Part shown: one piece after another, positions 1 to 7,681 of the stretch | Layout: each line of letters starts with the position of its first letter | Numbering within the stretch: the stretch's first letter is position 1 | Source: Streptomyces sp. WAC 01529 | Lineage (GTDB): Bacteria; Actinomycetota; Actinomycetes; Streptomycetales; Streptomycetaceae | Assembly: GCF_003945545.1 (NCBI RefSeq) | Contig: NZ_CP029617.1 | Span: 3,793,001 to 3,857,000 of the forward strand | Direction of reading: 5' to 3' | DNA length: 64,000 nucleotides | Translations under genes and position numbers: made by a program | Notes under the pieces: model-generated | What the model saw: only the letters and a program-made list of their open reading frames with translations | Databases searched by the model: none | Told to the model about the DNA's origin: nothing

Positions 1-964
1 CCCCGCGCAGGAGCGGCCACCACGCGAACGCCGGCCTCGTGTCGAGGGTGAGCGCGGTGCGGATGACGTCGGTGAACACCGACTGCGCCCTCTTGTAGTC
101 GAGGAGGCGCGGAAGGTCGTGCTCCCATCCCAGGGAGCTGCCCGGCCTCGCGTCCTCGACCGCCTCACGCCACCGCGACTTCACCTGCTCCTCCTGATCC
201 GGCCGGTACCGCATCAGATAGAGGTGGGTGGCCAAGTCGTAGAGAGGGTCCCCCACCATGGCCAACTCCCAGTCGATGCACCAGAGCTGACCGGCCGGGT
301 CGACGATGAAGTTCTCCCTGTGCAGATCACCGTGGAGAAGCCCGAACGGCCTCGGGGTCATGCTCAGGACGTTCTCCCGCAGCTCCCCGAAACACCGGCG
401 GTCGATGCCGAGCGAGTGGAAAAGCTCCCCGAACCGCTGCTCGTTCCGCAGATAGACCTGCTCCTCGGTGAAGCAGATCAGCCGCTCCAGGAATGCGGTG
501 GTGTCACCGTCGGGCGGCCGGTCCTCCGAGACACACCGGCGTTCCACCACCAGCTTGTCCGGGTCGACTCCGGCCAACTGCCCGAAGAGTTCGATGATCT
601 GGGCGATCAGCGGCTCGGGAATGGGGTCGGTGAATTTGTGGCGCGAGCCGAGCGTCCGCCCCTCGATGAATCTCTGAAGGCCGAACTCGCCCACGTCGAT
701 GACGTCCGGAATCCGGGTGATGTGCCCGGCCAGCGCCCGCACCAGCTCCTCTTCCGAGTGGAAACAGCGCCGGTCGAACCAGAGCAGGTCCTTGCGCGGC
801 TCCCGGCACTTCCACCGGGCCCCGCCTCCGCCCTCCGACTCCCCCGGCAACGGAAATACGTAGGTCTCGTGGTGGTACCCCTTGAGCGGGCCGACGAGAA
901 CCCGCTCACTGCCACTCACCCGAGCGGCATGCTGCCGGGCCGCAGAAGTCGCTTCGGATGGCAT
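1..964 (-). CDS. APH-family phosphotransferase, 3' end cut by window edge
   Basis: About 321 residues are visible from an ATG at 964 and the frame is still open at base 1. The phosphotransferase active-site block is clear: HGDLHRENF (plus-strand 308-334), then CIDWE and GDPLYDLA, which in the APH/choline-kinase fold supply the catalytic Asp and the Mg-binding Asp. The family phosphorylates hydroxyls on small molecules such as aminoglycosides, homoserine or choline; the substrate cannot be read here. It is transcribed away from the HAD gene at 1196, sharing a 231-bp divergent promoter region in which I see no clear operator. It may be a resistance enzyme, but generic small-molecule kinases of this fold are common in Streptomyces. 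Confidence is high for the fold and low for the substrate. Confidence 0.85.
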   Translation of the reverse strand, partial: MPSEATSAARQHAARVSGSERVLVGPLKGYHHETYVFPLPGESEGGGGARWKCREPRKDLLWFDRRCFHSEEELVRALAGHITRIPDVIDVGEFGLQRFIEGRTLGSRHKFTDPIPEPLIAQIIELFGQLAGVDPDKLVVERRCVSEDRPPDGDTTAFLERLICFTEEQVYLRNEQRFGELFHSLGIDRRCFGELRENVLSMTPRPFGLLHGDLHRENFIVDPAGQLWCIDWELAMVGDPLYDLATHLYLMRYRPDQEEQVKSRWREAVEDARPGSSLGWEHDLPRLLDYKRAQSVFTDVIRTALTLDTRPAFAWWPLLRG

Positions 965-1195
965 CGCTGTTCTTTCGGCCTGGGCGGACGGCGTGGAGCA
1001 CGTTACCCCTGTGCCGCAGGGGCTCACGCCCGTTCTCGCCCGAGCGACGGATTCACGCCACCCATGAGCTAATTCGCGCTCGTCCGTACGAGGACGCCTT
1101 CTCACGAACGGGCCGCCGCCATACCCCCGCCATTCCCCCGCCACCCCCCGGTCATCGTCTGGCCGAACAACGACCCGTGGTCCACACTTGCTGAG

Positions 1196-1957
1196 ATGAC
1201 TTCCCAGAGGCCCTCGGCCGACGGCTCTCCCGACCGGGACGTCCTGTCCCGTCTCCTCACTTCGGCCGCCGCGCTGCTCTTCGATTTCGACGGACCTGTC
1301 ACCCGGTTCTTCCACCACTACGACACGAGACCGATCGCCCGGGAGATCAAGGCCCTGCTCCTGGAGCGCGGTGTGTCACTGCCCGCCCACGTACAGGCCT
1401 CGGAGGACTCGCACGGCCTTCTCCACCTCCTCAGAAGCGAGGTGTTCACGGCGGACGATCCGGGTCCCGAGGAACAGAAGACGCTGGAGTTGGCCGAGGG
1501 AATCGTGACCCGCCACGAGTACCAGGCCGCTCTCGGCGCCGTCCCGGACGAGCACGTCGGAGCCCTGGCGACCGAGCTGTCCCGGCTGGGAAAACGCCTG
1601 GCGATCGTCAGCAACAACGCCGAGGGCCCCGTGCGGGCCTACCTGGAACGCGTGGGCCTGGACGGAATGTTCACGCCCGTACTCGGCCGCGACCCGTACG
1701 AGCTGCGCCACATGAAACCCGACCCCCATCGCGTCAGGACCGCCGTGCACCACCTGGGCCTCAAGGCGGCGGACTGCCTTCTCGTGGGAGACCAGCCCAC
1801 GGACCTGGAAGCGGCCCGCACCGCGGGAACCCCCTTCCTCGGCTACGCCAGGAGCGAGGCGGTGGCAGACCAAATGCGAAGGGAGGGCGCCATTTGGGCC
1901 GACATCTCCCTGCTCCCCCTCCTGCGCGCGGCGAGTCAGCTTACGGGCCCCAACTAA
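1196..1957 (+). CDS. HAD-superfamily hydrolase (first paralogue)
   Basis: A 253-residue soluble protein with the four HAD motifs in order: FDFDGP near residue 30 (nucleophile Asp), VSNNA (motif II Thr/Ser position), MKPDPHRV (motif III Lys), and GDQPTD (acidic motif IV). HAD enzymes of this cap type are usually small-molecule phosphatases; the substrate is unknown. It is clearly paralogous to the neighbour at 1941-2738 (both have SNNA, KPDPH and FLGYAR blocks), and the two genes run tail to tail with their last 17 bp overlapping. There is no obvious Shine-Dalgarno before the ATG, so translation may be leaderless or start slightly downstream. Confidence 0.88.
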   Translation: MTSQRPSADGSPDRDVLSRLLTSAAALLFDFDGPVTRFFHHYDTRPIAREIKALLLERGVSLPAHVQASEDSHGLLHLLRSEVFTADDPGPEEQKTLELAEGIVTRHEYQAALGAVPDEHVGALATELSRLGKRLAIVSNNAEGPVRAYLERVGLDGMFTPVLGRDPYELRHMKPDPHRVRTAVHHLGLKAADCLLVGDQPTDLEAARTAGTPFLGYARSEAVADQMRREGAIWADISLLPLLRAASQLTGPN

Positions 1958-2738
1958 ACTCTGTTGGGCCCGACTTGCGTGCTCGCGCGGCGGAGACGAC
2001 CGCTCTCAGTACCGGTTCCAGGGATGAGACCAGATGCCCGGCGCCCGCGTCGTGCAGCAGGCCGGCCTTGCGGTCGTTGCGTGCGTAGCCCAGGAAGCCC
2101 ACCCCCGCCCGCCGGGCCGCCAGGAAGTCCGAGGGTGCGTCGCCGATCAGCAAGGTGGACTTCGGGTCGGCGCCCATGGCGGTCAGGGCTCGCCGTACGC
2201 AGTGCGGGTCGGGCTTGAGCAGGGCGAGGTTCCGGGTGCAGCGGCCGTAGATGTGCGGGGCGAAGCAGTCCATGAGGCCGCGCGAGGCGAGGTAGCGGCT
2301 GACGGCCTCGGGCGCGTTGTTGCTCGTGATGGCCAGTCGCGCCCCGACGGCGGTCCAGGTGCGGATCAGCGGATCGGCGTACGGGGTGGGCCAGGCCGAT
2401 GCCACGGCGCTCACCTCGTGCCGGGTGAGCATCGCCTCCAGTTCGGCCGACAGATCGCTCCCGGGCAGGCGGCGGTCGACCGCGCGGAGTACGACGAAGG
2501 GGTCCGGGTCCTCCCGCAGGTCGGCGGTGAGCAGACCGCGCAGCCCCCGGCTCTCCAGCCACCGCACCTGAGCCTTCGCCACGCCCTCGGCGGAGCGACC
2601 GGCGAAGAGACGACAGAGGGGACCGTCGAAGTCGAAGAGCACGAAACGAACAGACCCGATCAGACCATGAAGCCTCTCGGTCTTGTCATCGAGCATCCCG
2701 GGCCACATCGCATCAGATTGCGTCGAGTCAGAGGTCAC
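1941..2738 (-). CDS. HAD-superfamily hydrolase (second paralogue)
   Basis: A 265-residue HAD phosphatase-like protein with FDFDGP, TSNNA, LKPDPHCV and GDAPSD motifs, aligning along its length with the convergent HAD gene at 1196. The GTG start at 2738 directly abuts the TAG stop of the GntR-type regulator (2739-2741), so the two are probably co-transcribed and translationally coupled; an in-frame ATG ten codons in is an alternative start. This pairing suggests the phosphatase acts on, or makes, a metabolite sensed by the regulator, which is inference. Its 3' end overlaps the other HAD gene by 17 bp and lies in a hairpin that can terminate both. Confidence 0.88.
   Translation of the reverse strand: MTSDSTQSDAMWPGMLDDKTERLHGLIGSVRFVLFDFDGPLCRLFAGRSAEGVAKAQVRWLESRGLRGLLTADLREDPDPFVVLRAVDRRLPGSDLSAELEAMLTRHEVSAVASAWPTPYADPLIRTWTAVGARLAITSNNAPEAVSRYLASRGLMDCFAPHIYGRCTRNLALLKPDPHCVRRALTAMGADPKSTLLIGDAPSDFLAARRAGVGFLGYARNDRKAGLLHDAGAGHLVSSLEPVLRAVVSAARARKSGPTEFSWGP
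1944..1972. terminator. Bidirectional hairpin over two overlapping stop codons
   Basis: Arms CGGGCCCCAAC (1944-1954) and GTTGGGCCCG (1963-1972) pair with one bulged C around an 8-nt loop. The stops of both HAD genes (TAA at 1955-1957 on plus, TAG/TAA complement at 1941-1943 on minus) sit inside or beside it, so one structure can serve both transcripts. No long T-run follows, as is usual in Streptomyces. Confidence 0.6.
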
Positions 2739-3638
2739 CTAAGAGAGTGTCAGGTCAGTCGTGATGGTTGCCCAGAGCGCGTCGAACCACTTCTGCGATT
2801 CGTCGACGAACTGGGCGTCGCGCACGCTCTGGCCGGGCTTGCCGAAGGAGAAGAGGAGCGCCTTGACGCCCAGGACGTCGTAGAGGTCGACGTTGTCGCT
2901 GCCCCCGGCGTCGTTCAGCTCCAACTGCTGCGGGCCCAGGGTGTAGTACGCGAGCAGCGCCTCCTCCCCGTTCAGCAGATACAGCTTGACCGGCGTCGTG
3001 AACGGCAGCGCGCGGAACTGCACCGACACGTCGATCCCGTGCGAGGCCCGCAGCGCCCGCAGATTGTGCCGCAGCACCTGCCCCTGCGCGTTCCGCTGGG
3101 TGAGCCAGCGCTGGTGGAGGCGTTCGCGGCTCTCCGCGTCGCCCGCGATCGGGACCGGGAACGCCAGCTTGATGTCGCTGCTCGGCAGCAGGATCCGTAC
3201 CGTGATCGACTCGGGGCGGATGCGGCCCTCGTGGATCAGGCGCACCGGCTCACCGAGGGCGATCATCAGCGTCTCCGCGGTGTACGAGACCACGTCGATC
3301 CGCACCTCCTTCGCCGCGAACGCCTCCGCGAGGCGGGGGGCGAGGGCGACCATGGACGGCTGCGGGCCCGGGGCCGCGGGGACCGCCGGGCCCGACTCGG
3401 CGACGCGGGGCGGGCTGCCCTTGCTGACGTTGGACAGGAGGCCTTCGCTCTGGAGCTTCTTCATCGCCTGGCGCACGGCCCCGCGCTCCACGCCGAACTC
3501 CTCGGCGAGTTCGGCCTGGGTCGGCAGGCGGTCGCCCGCCTTGAGCGCACCGGCCCGGATGCGGTCGCGTACGGCGTCGGCGATGTCCTGGGGTGAGAGC
3601 TTTCTGCTGCCGTTCACTGCAACGTTCTCCTGGGTCAC
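2739..3638 (-). CDS. GntR-type regulator with unusual C-terminal domain, copy 1
   Basis: About 299 residues. A GntR winged helix-turn-helix occupies roughly residues 17-75, with recognition-helix text LAEEFGVERGAVR. The long C-terminal part (about residues 95-299) does not look like the usual FCD or UTRA effector domain; it has a block with QRNAQGQVLRHNL and ASHGIDVSVQFRALPF that is near-identical in the second copy at 4004-4912. I chose the GTG at 3638 because the same GTG is conserved in copy 2; the frame stays open to a TTG at 3653. No Shine-Dalgarno precedes either. It is coupled to the HAD gene downstream and faces a divergent small membrane-protein gene across a conserved palindrome, so it probably controls that promoter. 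Confidence 0.85.
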   Translation of the reverse strand: MTQENVAVNGSRKLSPQDIADAVRDRIRAGALKAGDRLPTQAELAEEFGVERGAVRQAMKKLQSEGLLSNVSKGSPPRVAESGPAVPAAPGPQPSMVALAPRLAEAFAAKEVRIDVVSYTAETLMIALGEPVRLIHEGRIRPESITVRILLPSSDIKLAFPVPIAGDAESRERLHQRWLTQRNAQGQVLRHNLRALRASHGIDVSVQFRALPFTTPVKLYLLNGEEALLAYYTLGPQQLELNDAGGSDNVDLYDVLGVKALLFSFGKPGQSVRDAQFVDESQKWFDALWATITTDLTLS

Positions 3639-3690
3639 AACCAAACGATACAACTGGCCGCCATCTCGCGGCAGTTGACGGGAAGTTGTT
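3639..3690. promoter_or_regulatory. Conserved motif upstream of GntR copy 1
   Basis: Immediately upstream of the regulator start lies CAACCAAACGATACAACT, then GCCATCT and AGTTGACGGGAA. The same string of blocks, with few changes, precedes copy 2. The spaced CAACT and AGTTG form an inverted repeat. Likely the regulator promoter or an autoregulatory operator; conservation between copies is the only evidence. Confidence 0.45.
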
Positions 3691-3725
3691 TATTTAGTCA
3701 TGCCAAGCGGGGACAACTAAAGCAG

Positions 3726-3740
3726 AGTTGGTTGCCAACT
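3726..3740. promoter_or_regulatory. Palindromic operator candidate AGTTGG-TTG-CCAACT
   Basis: A 15-bp site with perfect 6-bp arms lies 32 bp before the small membrane-protein ATG at 3773. An almost identical site (AGTTGG-TAG-CCAACT) lies at 5000-5014, upstream of the paralogous small gene. Being shared by both duplicated modules and next to a GntR-type gene, it is the best candidate for the regulators' binding site. Confidence 0.6.
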
Positions 3741-3772
3741 TGGTCAAGATGGCAGAAGGGGGAACCACCGTC

Positions 3773-3961
3773 ATGCCCGTCATAGCCCTCCTCGCAGCCG
3801 TGGTCGCCGTCACCGTCGAACAGCTCGTCCAGTGGAAGTACGGCCCCATGGGCATCGCCGGCCTTCTCCTGCTGACCGTCGGCCTCAAGGCGAAGAACCA
3901 CACGTGCAGCTCCATCGGCGCCGCGGTCCTCGCCCTGATGGTGACCGGCCCGGCGATCTGA
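3773..3961 (+). CDS. Small two-helix membrane protein, copy 1
   Basis: A 62-residue hydrophobic protein starting at an ATG preceded by GAAGGGGGA. Two membrane segments (about residues 2-16 and 25-40) flank the conserved hairpin QLVQWKYGPMG, followed by LLTVGLKAK; a third hydrophobic stretch closes the protein. It is a clear paralogue of the gene at 5146, which shares the QWKYGP core and the RBS context. Function is not recognised. It could be a small membrane effector, a stress peptide, or a subunit modulating another membrane protein. The divergent GntR-type regulator and palindrome suggest it is the regulated output of the module. Upstream in-frame starts at 3728 and 3749 lack the conservation seen from 3773. 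Confidence 0.75.
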   Translation: MPVIALLAAVVAVTVEQLVQWKYGPMGIAGLLLLTVGLKAKNHTCSSIGAAVLALMVTGPAI

Positions 3962-4003
3962 ACGGACAGGCCGTCCGACCCGGCGGGCGGCGGGAGGCAG
4001 TGC

Positions 4004-4912
4004 TCAGCCCGCCGCCAGCCTCAGGTCCTGACTGATCGTGTTCCACAGGGCGTTGAACCACAGATGCGACTGCTCCACGAAGGTCGTGTCCCGCAACCCC
4101 TCCCCCTGGTGGAACGGGAAGAGCATCGACTGCGCGCCCTGCGCGTCGTACATCTTCAGGGACTCCTGGCCGACGCCGGTCTCCTCGTCCCGCTTGGTGA
4201 GCGTGTAGTAGGCGAAGAGCGCCTCCGAGCCGTTGATCAGGTAGAGCTTCACCGGTGGCGTGAACGGCAGCGCGCGGAACTGCACCGACACGTCGATCCC
4301 GTGCGAGGCCCGCAGCGCGAGGAGGTTGTGCCGCAGCACCTGCCCCTGCGCGTTGCGCTGGTCCAGCCAGCGGCGGTGCACCCAGCCGCCCTCGTCGTCA
4401 CCGCCGTCGACCGGCGCGGGGAACGCCAGATCGATGTCCCGGCTCGGCAGCAGCACCCGGACGTCGACCTTGGCCGGTTTGCGCTGTCCGGCGTGGATCT
4501 GCCGCAGCGGTTCGCCGATCGCCATCGTGAGGGAGACGGAGGTCAGGCAGAGCGCGTCTATCTCCACGTGCGGGGCCTCGAAGGCCGACGCGATACGGGG
4601 CGCGAGACCGACCATCGTGGGCTGCGGACGCACCGACCCCGCCCCGAGGGGCGCGCGCTCGGGGACTTCCGCGACCGTGGCGGGGCTGCCCTTGGACACG
4701 TTGGACAGAAGGTGCTCACGGTGCAGGACGCGCAGCGCCTCGCGCACGGCCCCGCGCTCCACGCCGAACTCGTCGGCCAGCTCTGCCTGCGTGGGCATGC
4801 GCTGGCCCGGCCGCAGCGATCCGGACCTGATCCGGTCACGCAGCACGTCGGCCACCTCGCGGTGGGAACGCCGTCGTCGGCTTCCGTTGACGGGGGCGCG
4901 TTCCGTGCTCAC
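4004..4912 (-). CDS. GntR-type regulator with unusual C-terminal domain, copy 2
   Basis: About 302 residues and a close paralogue of the regulator at 2739-3638: the same winged HTH (LADEFGVERGAVREALR) and the same C-terminal blocks with QRNAQGQVLRHNL and FRALPFTPPVKLYL. The GTG at 4912 matches the conserved GTG of copy 1, with an in-frame TTG at 4927 as alternative. Unlike copy 1 it has no HAD gene behind it; its 3' end converges on the first small membrane gene, 42 bp away. It is divergent from the second small membrane gene with a shared palindrome between. Whether each regulator acts on its own module or both cross-talk cannot be told from sequence. Confidence 0.85.
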   Translation of the reverse strand: MSTERAPVNGSRRRRSHREVADVLRDRIRSGSLRPGQRMPTQAELADEFGVERGAVREALRVLHREHLLSNVSKGSPATVAEVPERAPLGAGSVRPQPTMVGLAPRIASAFEAPHVEIDALCLTSVSLTMAIGEPLRQIHAGQRKPAKVDVRVLLPSRDIDLAFPAPVDGGDDEGGWVHRRWLDQRNAQGQVLRHNLLALRASHGIDVSVQFRALPFTPPVKLYLINGSEALFAYYTLTKRDEETGVGQESLKMYDAQGAQSMLFPFHQGEGLRDTTFVEQSHLWFNALWNTISQDLRLAAG

Positions 4913-4951
4913 AACCAAACAGTACAACTTCGCGCCATCTTAGGGGAGTTG
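4913..4951. promoter_or_regulatory. Conserved motif upstream of GntR copy 2
   Basis: CAACCAAACAGTACAACTT, GCCATCT and AGTTGCGGGAA occur in the same order and spacing as upstream of copy 1 (3639-3690). The conservation of non-coding blocks between two diverged coding copies argues for a functional promoter or operator. Confidence 0.45.
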
Positions 4952-4999
4952 CGGGAAAGATGGTTATGAGTCGACTCCCAGCGGAGATAAGTCAGTTGA

Positions 5000-5014
5000 A
5001 GTTGGTAGCCAACT
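5000..5014. promoter_or_regulatory. Palindromic operator candidate AGTTGG-TAG-CCAACT
   Basis: Perfect 6-bp arms around TAG; the flanks extend the match to AAGTTGG...CCAACTT. Counterpart of the site at 3726-3740, but 131 bp from the small gene's ATG at 5146, leaving a longer leader than in copy 1. Confidence 0.6.
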
Positions 5015-5145
5015 TGGGCGACATGGTCGGACCCCTCCGGGGTTGGCCACCACCCATCGGGGCCGAGGCGGAGTTCCCACCCGGCCGGCCAGTTGGTCAC
5101 CGGCCGAACGGGGTCCGCCACCCCGATCCCGAAGGAGGGAACGTC

Positions 5146-5331
5146 ATGCCGCTCATCGCCATCGTCGTCGCCGCCCTCGCCATCGGTTTCGAACAGCTCA
5201 TCCAGTGGAAGTACGGCCCACTGGGCATCGTCGCCTTCGTCCTGCTCACCGTGGGGATCAAGGCCAAGAGCACCAAGATCAGCGGGGTCGGGGCAGCCCT
5301 TCTCGTCCTGCTCCTCGCGCAGTCGGGCTGA
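5146..5331 (+). CDS. Small two-helix membrane protein, copy 2
   Basis: A 61-residue hydrophobic protein with a strong RBS (GAAGGAGGGA) 5-6 nt before the ATG. It matches the protein at 3773 through FEQLIQWKYGPLGI and LLTVGIKAK, with the same hydrophobic-hairpin-hydrophobic layout. No signal cleavage site and no cysteine. Not recognised as a named family. Its transcript would carry a leader of more than 120 nt after the palindrome, in which I see no further ORF with an RBS. It converges on rsiG with a strong hairpin between. Confidence 0.78.
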   Translation: MPLIAIVVAALAIGFEQLIQWKYGPLGIVAFVLLTVGIKAKSTKISGVGAALLVLLLAQSG

Positions 5332-5409
5332 CCGGTCCGGCTGAACAGACCCGGCTGGCCGGGCTCCCATCCGGAGGGGAGCCGGGAGTCCGGCCGACGG
5401 GCGACAACC

Positions 5410-5445
5410 GAGCCCCGGCTCCCGGCTACGGGGGAGCCGGGGCTC
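5410..5445. terminator. Bidirectional terminator between small membrane gene and rsiG
   Basis: Perfect 14-bp arms, GAGCCCCGGCTCCC (5410-5423) and its complement (5432-5445), with an 8-nt loop, between two convergent genes. A weaker repeat of the same letters lies at about 5359-5385. Confidence 0.75.
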
Positions 5446-5455
5446 ACTCACGCGC

Positions 5456-6061
5456 TCACACCAGCAGGTCGTCCACCTGCGCCTCGCCCTCCCGGTACCG
5501 CCGGGCGATCTCCCCGCTGCAGTCGTCCGCGGTGCGCTGGAGCAGCTGCCTGCGCCGCGAGACCTGCTGTTCGTAGCGGACCAGGCGGCCCATGGCCGCG
5601 TCCAGCTCCTCGTCCGTGCGGGCCGCCAGGTCGGAGAGCTCGACCTCGGCCAGCATCTCCGTGGCCAGGAGGCGGTACTCCTCGCTGTGCGGGGTGCCGA
5701 GCGTGACGTGCCGGGCCGATGAACGGTGCCGGGCCGGGGCGTCCGCGAGGATCTCCGAGAGCCGGTCGACGACGGCCGCCTCCGGCGTGGGCGCCACCGG
5801 CTGGTCCCTGCGGCGCGCGATCTCGGCCCGCAGGATGTCGATGCGCCCTTGCAGCAGCCGCCGCACATAGCTGAGGTCGGCCTCGTCCTGCTGGGCCGCC
5901 CGGCGCAGCTCCCGCAGCTCGGGCAGCCGCCGCGCGGCCAGGTCGTGCTCGGGCACCTCGGGCAGCAGCGGGCTGCCGGTGCGCTGCGCGGGCGGCCGCG
6001 GGACCGCCGTACGCCGAAGCGAGACGCGGCCGGACGGCTGCCCCGTACTTGGTGTGCTCAT
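5456..6061 (-). CDS. rsiG: Anti-sigma factor RsiG (c-di-GMP-dependent inhibitor of sigma-WhiG)
   Basis: A 201-residue, Arg- and Glu-rich, coiled-coil protein. The known RsiG signature E-x3-S-x2-R-x3-Q-x3-D is present twice and exactly: residues 60-75 (E60, S64, R67, Q71, D75) and 164-179 (E164, S168, R171, Q175, D179). In S. venezuelae RsiG these two helices form an antiparallel coiled coil that binds a c-di-GMP dimer; the complex holds sigma-WhiG and so delays sporulation. The partner whiG is not in this window. The N-terminal 40 residues look disordered. The ATG at 6061 has only a weak RBS and faces dtd divergently across 149 bp. Identification rests on the motif pair and gene neighbourhood. 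Confidence 0.93.
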   Translation of the reverse strand: MSTPSTGQPSGRVSLRRTAVPRPPAQRTGSPLLPEVPEHDLAARRLPELRELRRAAQQDEADLSYVRRLLQGRIDILRAEIARRRDQPVAPTPEAAVVDRLSEILADAPARHRSSARHVTLGTPHSEEYRLLATEMLAEVELSDLAARTDEELDAAMGRLVRYEQQVSRRRQLLQRTADDCSGEIARRYREGEAQVDDLLV

Positions 6062-6210
6062 GTGGCTCTACCGTCCCCTCGACCGGCCGACGCGGGTGCA
6101 CCGCGTGTGTGCATGGTGCCACTCCCGGTGGCCGCTATGTGAATGAGTGCCCGGAATCAGCCCCGGATGGGGGGATCTGGAGCCTCCGATCGGCACGGCA
6201 TGATGGCCCC

Positions 6211-6648
6211 ATGCGAGCAGTGGTGCAGAGAGTCGACGGCGCGAGCGTGGTCGTCGAGGGCGAGGACGGCCCCGAGACGGTGGGCGAGATCAGCGGCGAG
6301 GGCCTGTGCGTCCTGGTGGGCGTCACGCACGACGACACCAAGGAGAAGGCGGCCCAGCTGGCCCGCAAGCTCTGGACGCTGCGCATGCTGGCCGACGAGA
6401 AGGCATGCAGCGACATTGACGCGCCGCTGCTCGTCATCAGCCAGTTCACGCTCTACGGAGACGCCCGCAAGGGCCGCCGCCCCACCTGGAACGCGGCCGC
6501 CCCCGGCCCCGTGGCCGAACCCCTCGTCGACGAGGTGGTCGCCCAGCTGCGCGCACTGGGCGCGACGGTGGCGACGGGCCGGTTCGGGGCGCGCATGCGG
6601 GTGGGCCTGACGAACGACGGCCCGTTCACGGTGCTGCTGGAGATGTGA
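6211..6648 (+). CDS. dtd: D-aminoacyl-tRNA deacylase
   Basis: A 145-residue cytosolic enzyme that hydrolyses D-amino acids (and glycine) mischarged on tRNA. It starts with the family's MRAVVQRV and carries both active-site signatures: SQFTLYGD in the middle and NDGPFT at the C-terminus, the latter in the position of the Gly-cisPro-containing GPxT motif of the facing subunit. Length is close to the usual 141-150. The ATG at 6211 is chosen because the longer frame upstream shows no similarity. It ends one base before the convergent ygfZ-like gene. Confidence 0.95.
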   Translation: MRAVVQRVDGASVVVEGEDGPETVGEISGEGLCVLVGVTHDDTKEKAAQLARKLWTLRMLADEKACSDIDAPLLVISQFTLYGDARKGRRPTWNAAAPGPVAEPLVDEVVAQLRALGATVATGRFGARMRVGLTNDGPFTVLLEM

Positions 6649-6649
6649 C

Positions 6650-7615
6650 CTAGGGCTGGACGACCACTTCCTGAGCCGCGGCGATGCCCCCGGCGATGAG
6701 TTCCGCGTCCACCGGCACATTCCGCTTGATGAGCCCGAGGGCGATGGGCCCCAGCTCGTGATGGCGCACGGCGGTCGTGACGAACCCCAGCTTCCGCCCC
6801 TCGGCCCCCTCCGAGGCGAGCTGAAGCGGCGTACCGGCCGCCGGCAGGTGCACCTCGCTCCCGTCCAGGTGGAGGAAGACCAGGCGGCGCGGCGGCTTCC
6901 CCAGGTTCTGGACGCGGGCGACCGTCTCCTGACCGCGGTAGCAGCCCTTCTGGAGGTGCACGGCCGTGGCGAGCCAGCCCAGCTCGTGGGGGATCGTGCG
7001 GTGGTCGGTCTCGAAGCCCAGGCGCGGCCGGTGGGCCTCCACCCGCAGCGCCTCGTACGCGAGGAGCCCGGCCGCGGGGCCGTGCTCGGCGGCGTACGCC
7101 TCCAGGTCCGTACGCGGCAGGAACAGATCGCGGCCGTGTGCCGTCTCGCGTACGACGACGCCCTCGGGGACCGGGGTGATCGAACCGGCGGGCAGATGGA
7201 CGACGGCGAACTCGTCGCTCCGGTCGGCGACTTCCACGCGGTAGAAGAACTTCATGCTCTCCAGGTACGCGATGAGCGCGCCCTGCGTGCCGGGCTCGAC
7301 GTGCGCCCAGATGGTCTCGCCGTCGTCCACGAGGTAGAGCGCGTGCTCGATGTGGCCGTGGGCGGAGAGGATCAGCGCTTCGGTGGCCTGGCCGGCCGGC
7401 AGCTCGCTGACGTGCTGGGTCAGCAGCAGATGCAGCCAGCTCAGCCGGTCGGAGCCGGTGACGGTGACCACCCCGCGGTGCGAGAGGTCGACGAAACCGG
7501 TGCCGTCGGCGAGGGCGCGCTGCTCACGGAACAGTTCGCCGTAGTGGGCGGCGACGCCTTCGTCCACGCCCTCGGCGGGGACGGCGCCGGGCAGGGACAA
7601 CAGGGGGCTCTTCAT
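6650..7615 (-). CDS. ygfZ: YgfZ/GcvT-like folate-binding protein
   Basis: 321 residues with the diagnostic YgfZ motif KGCYRGQE near residue 220, plus the folate-fold N-terminus (FVDLSHRGVVTVTG). Proteins of this family use tetrahydrofolate to keep certain iron-sulfur enzymes, such as the MiaB-type tRNA methylthiotransferase, functional. The ATG at 7615 begins MKSPLLSLPG, the natural start; the frame is open further upstream but reads unlikely sequence there. It lies downstream of nur with a 66-bp gap and may share its transcript. It converges on dtd. Confidence 0.88.
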   Translation of the reverse strand: MKSPLLSLPGAVPAEGVDEGVAAHYGELFREQRALADGTGFVDLSHRGVVTVTGSDRLSWLHLLLTQHVSELPAGQATEALILSAHGHIEHALYLVDDGETIWAHVEPGTQGALIAYLESMKFFYRVEVADRSDEFAVVHLPAGSITPVPEGVVVRETAHGRDLFLPRTDLEAYAAEHGPAAGLLAYEALRVEAHRPRLGFETDHRTIPHELGWLATAVHLQKGCYRGQETVARVQNLGKPPRRLVFLHLDGSEVHLPAAGTPLQLASEGAEGRKLGFVTTAVRHHELGPIALGLIKRNVPVDAELIAGGIAAAQEVVVQP

Positions 7616-7681
7616 GTTCACAAAGAGTACGACCAGCGGGCTCGGGCTTTTATTTCTGCCCGGCACTTCTCGCGGGCCCCG

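Noticed and set aside
2034..3596. A 520-codon plus-strand open frame over the HAD/GntR region
   Set aside because: Antisense to genes with clear motifs (HAD, GntR HTH) and lacking any recognisable motif.
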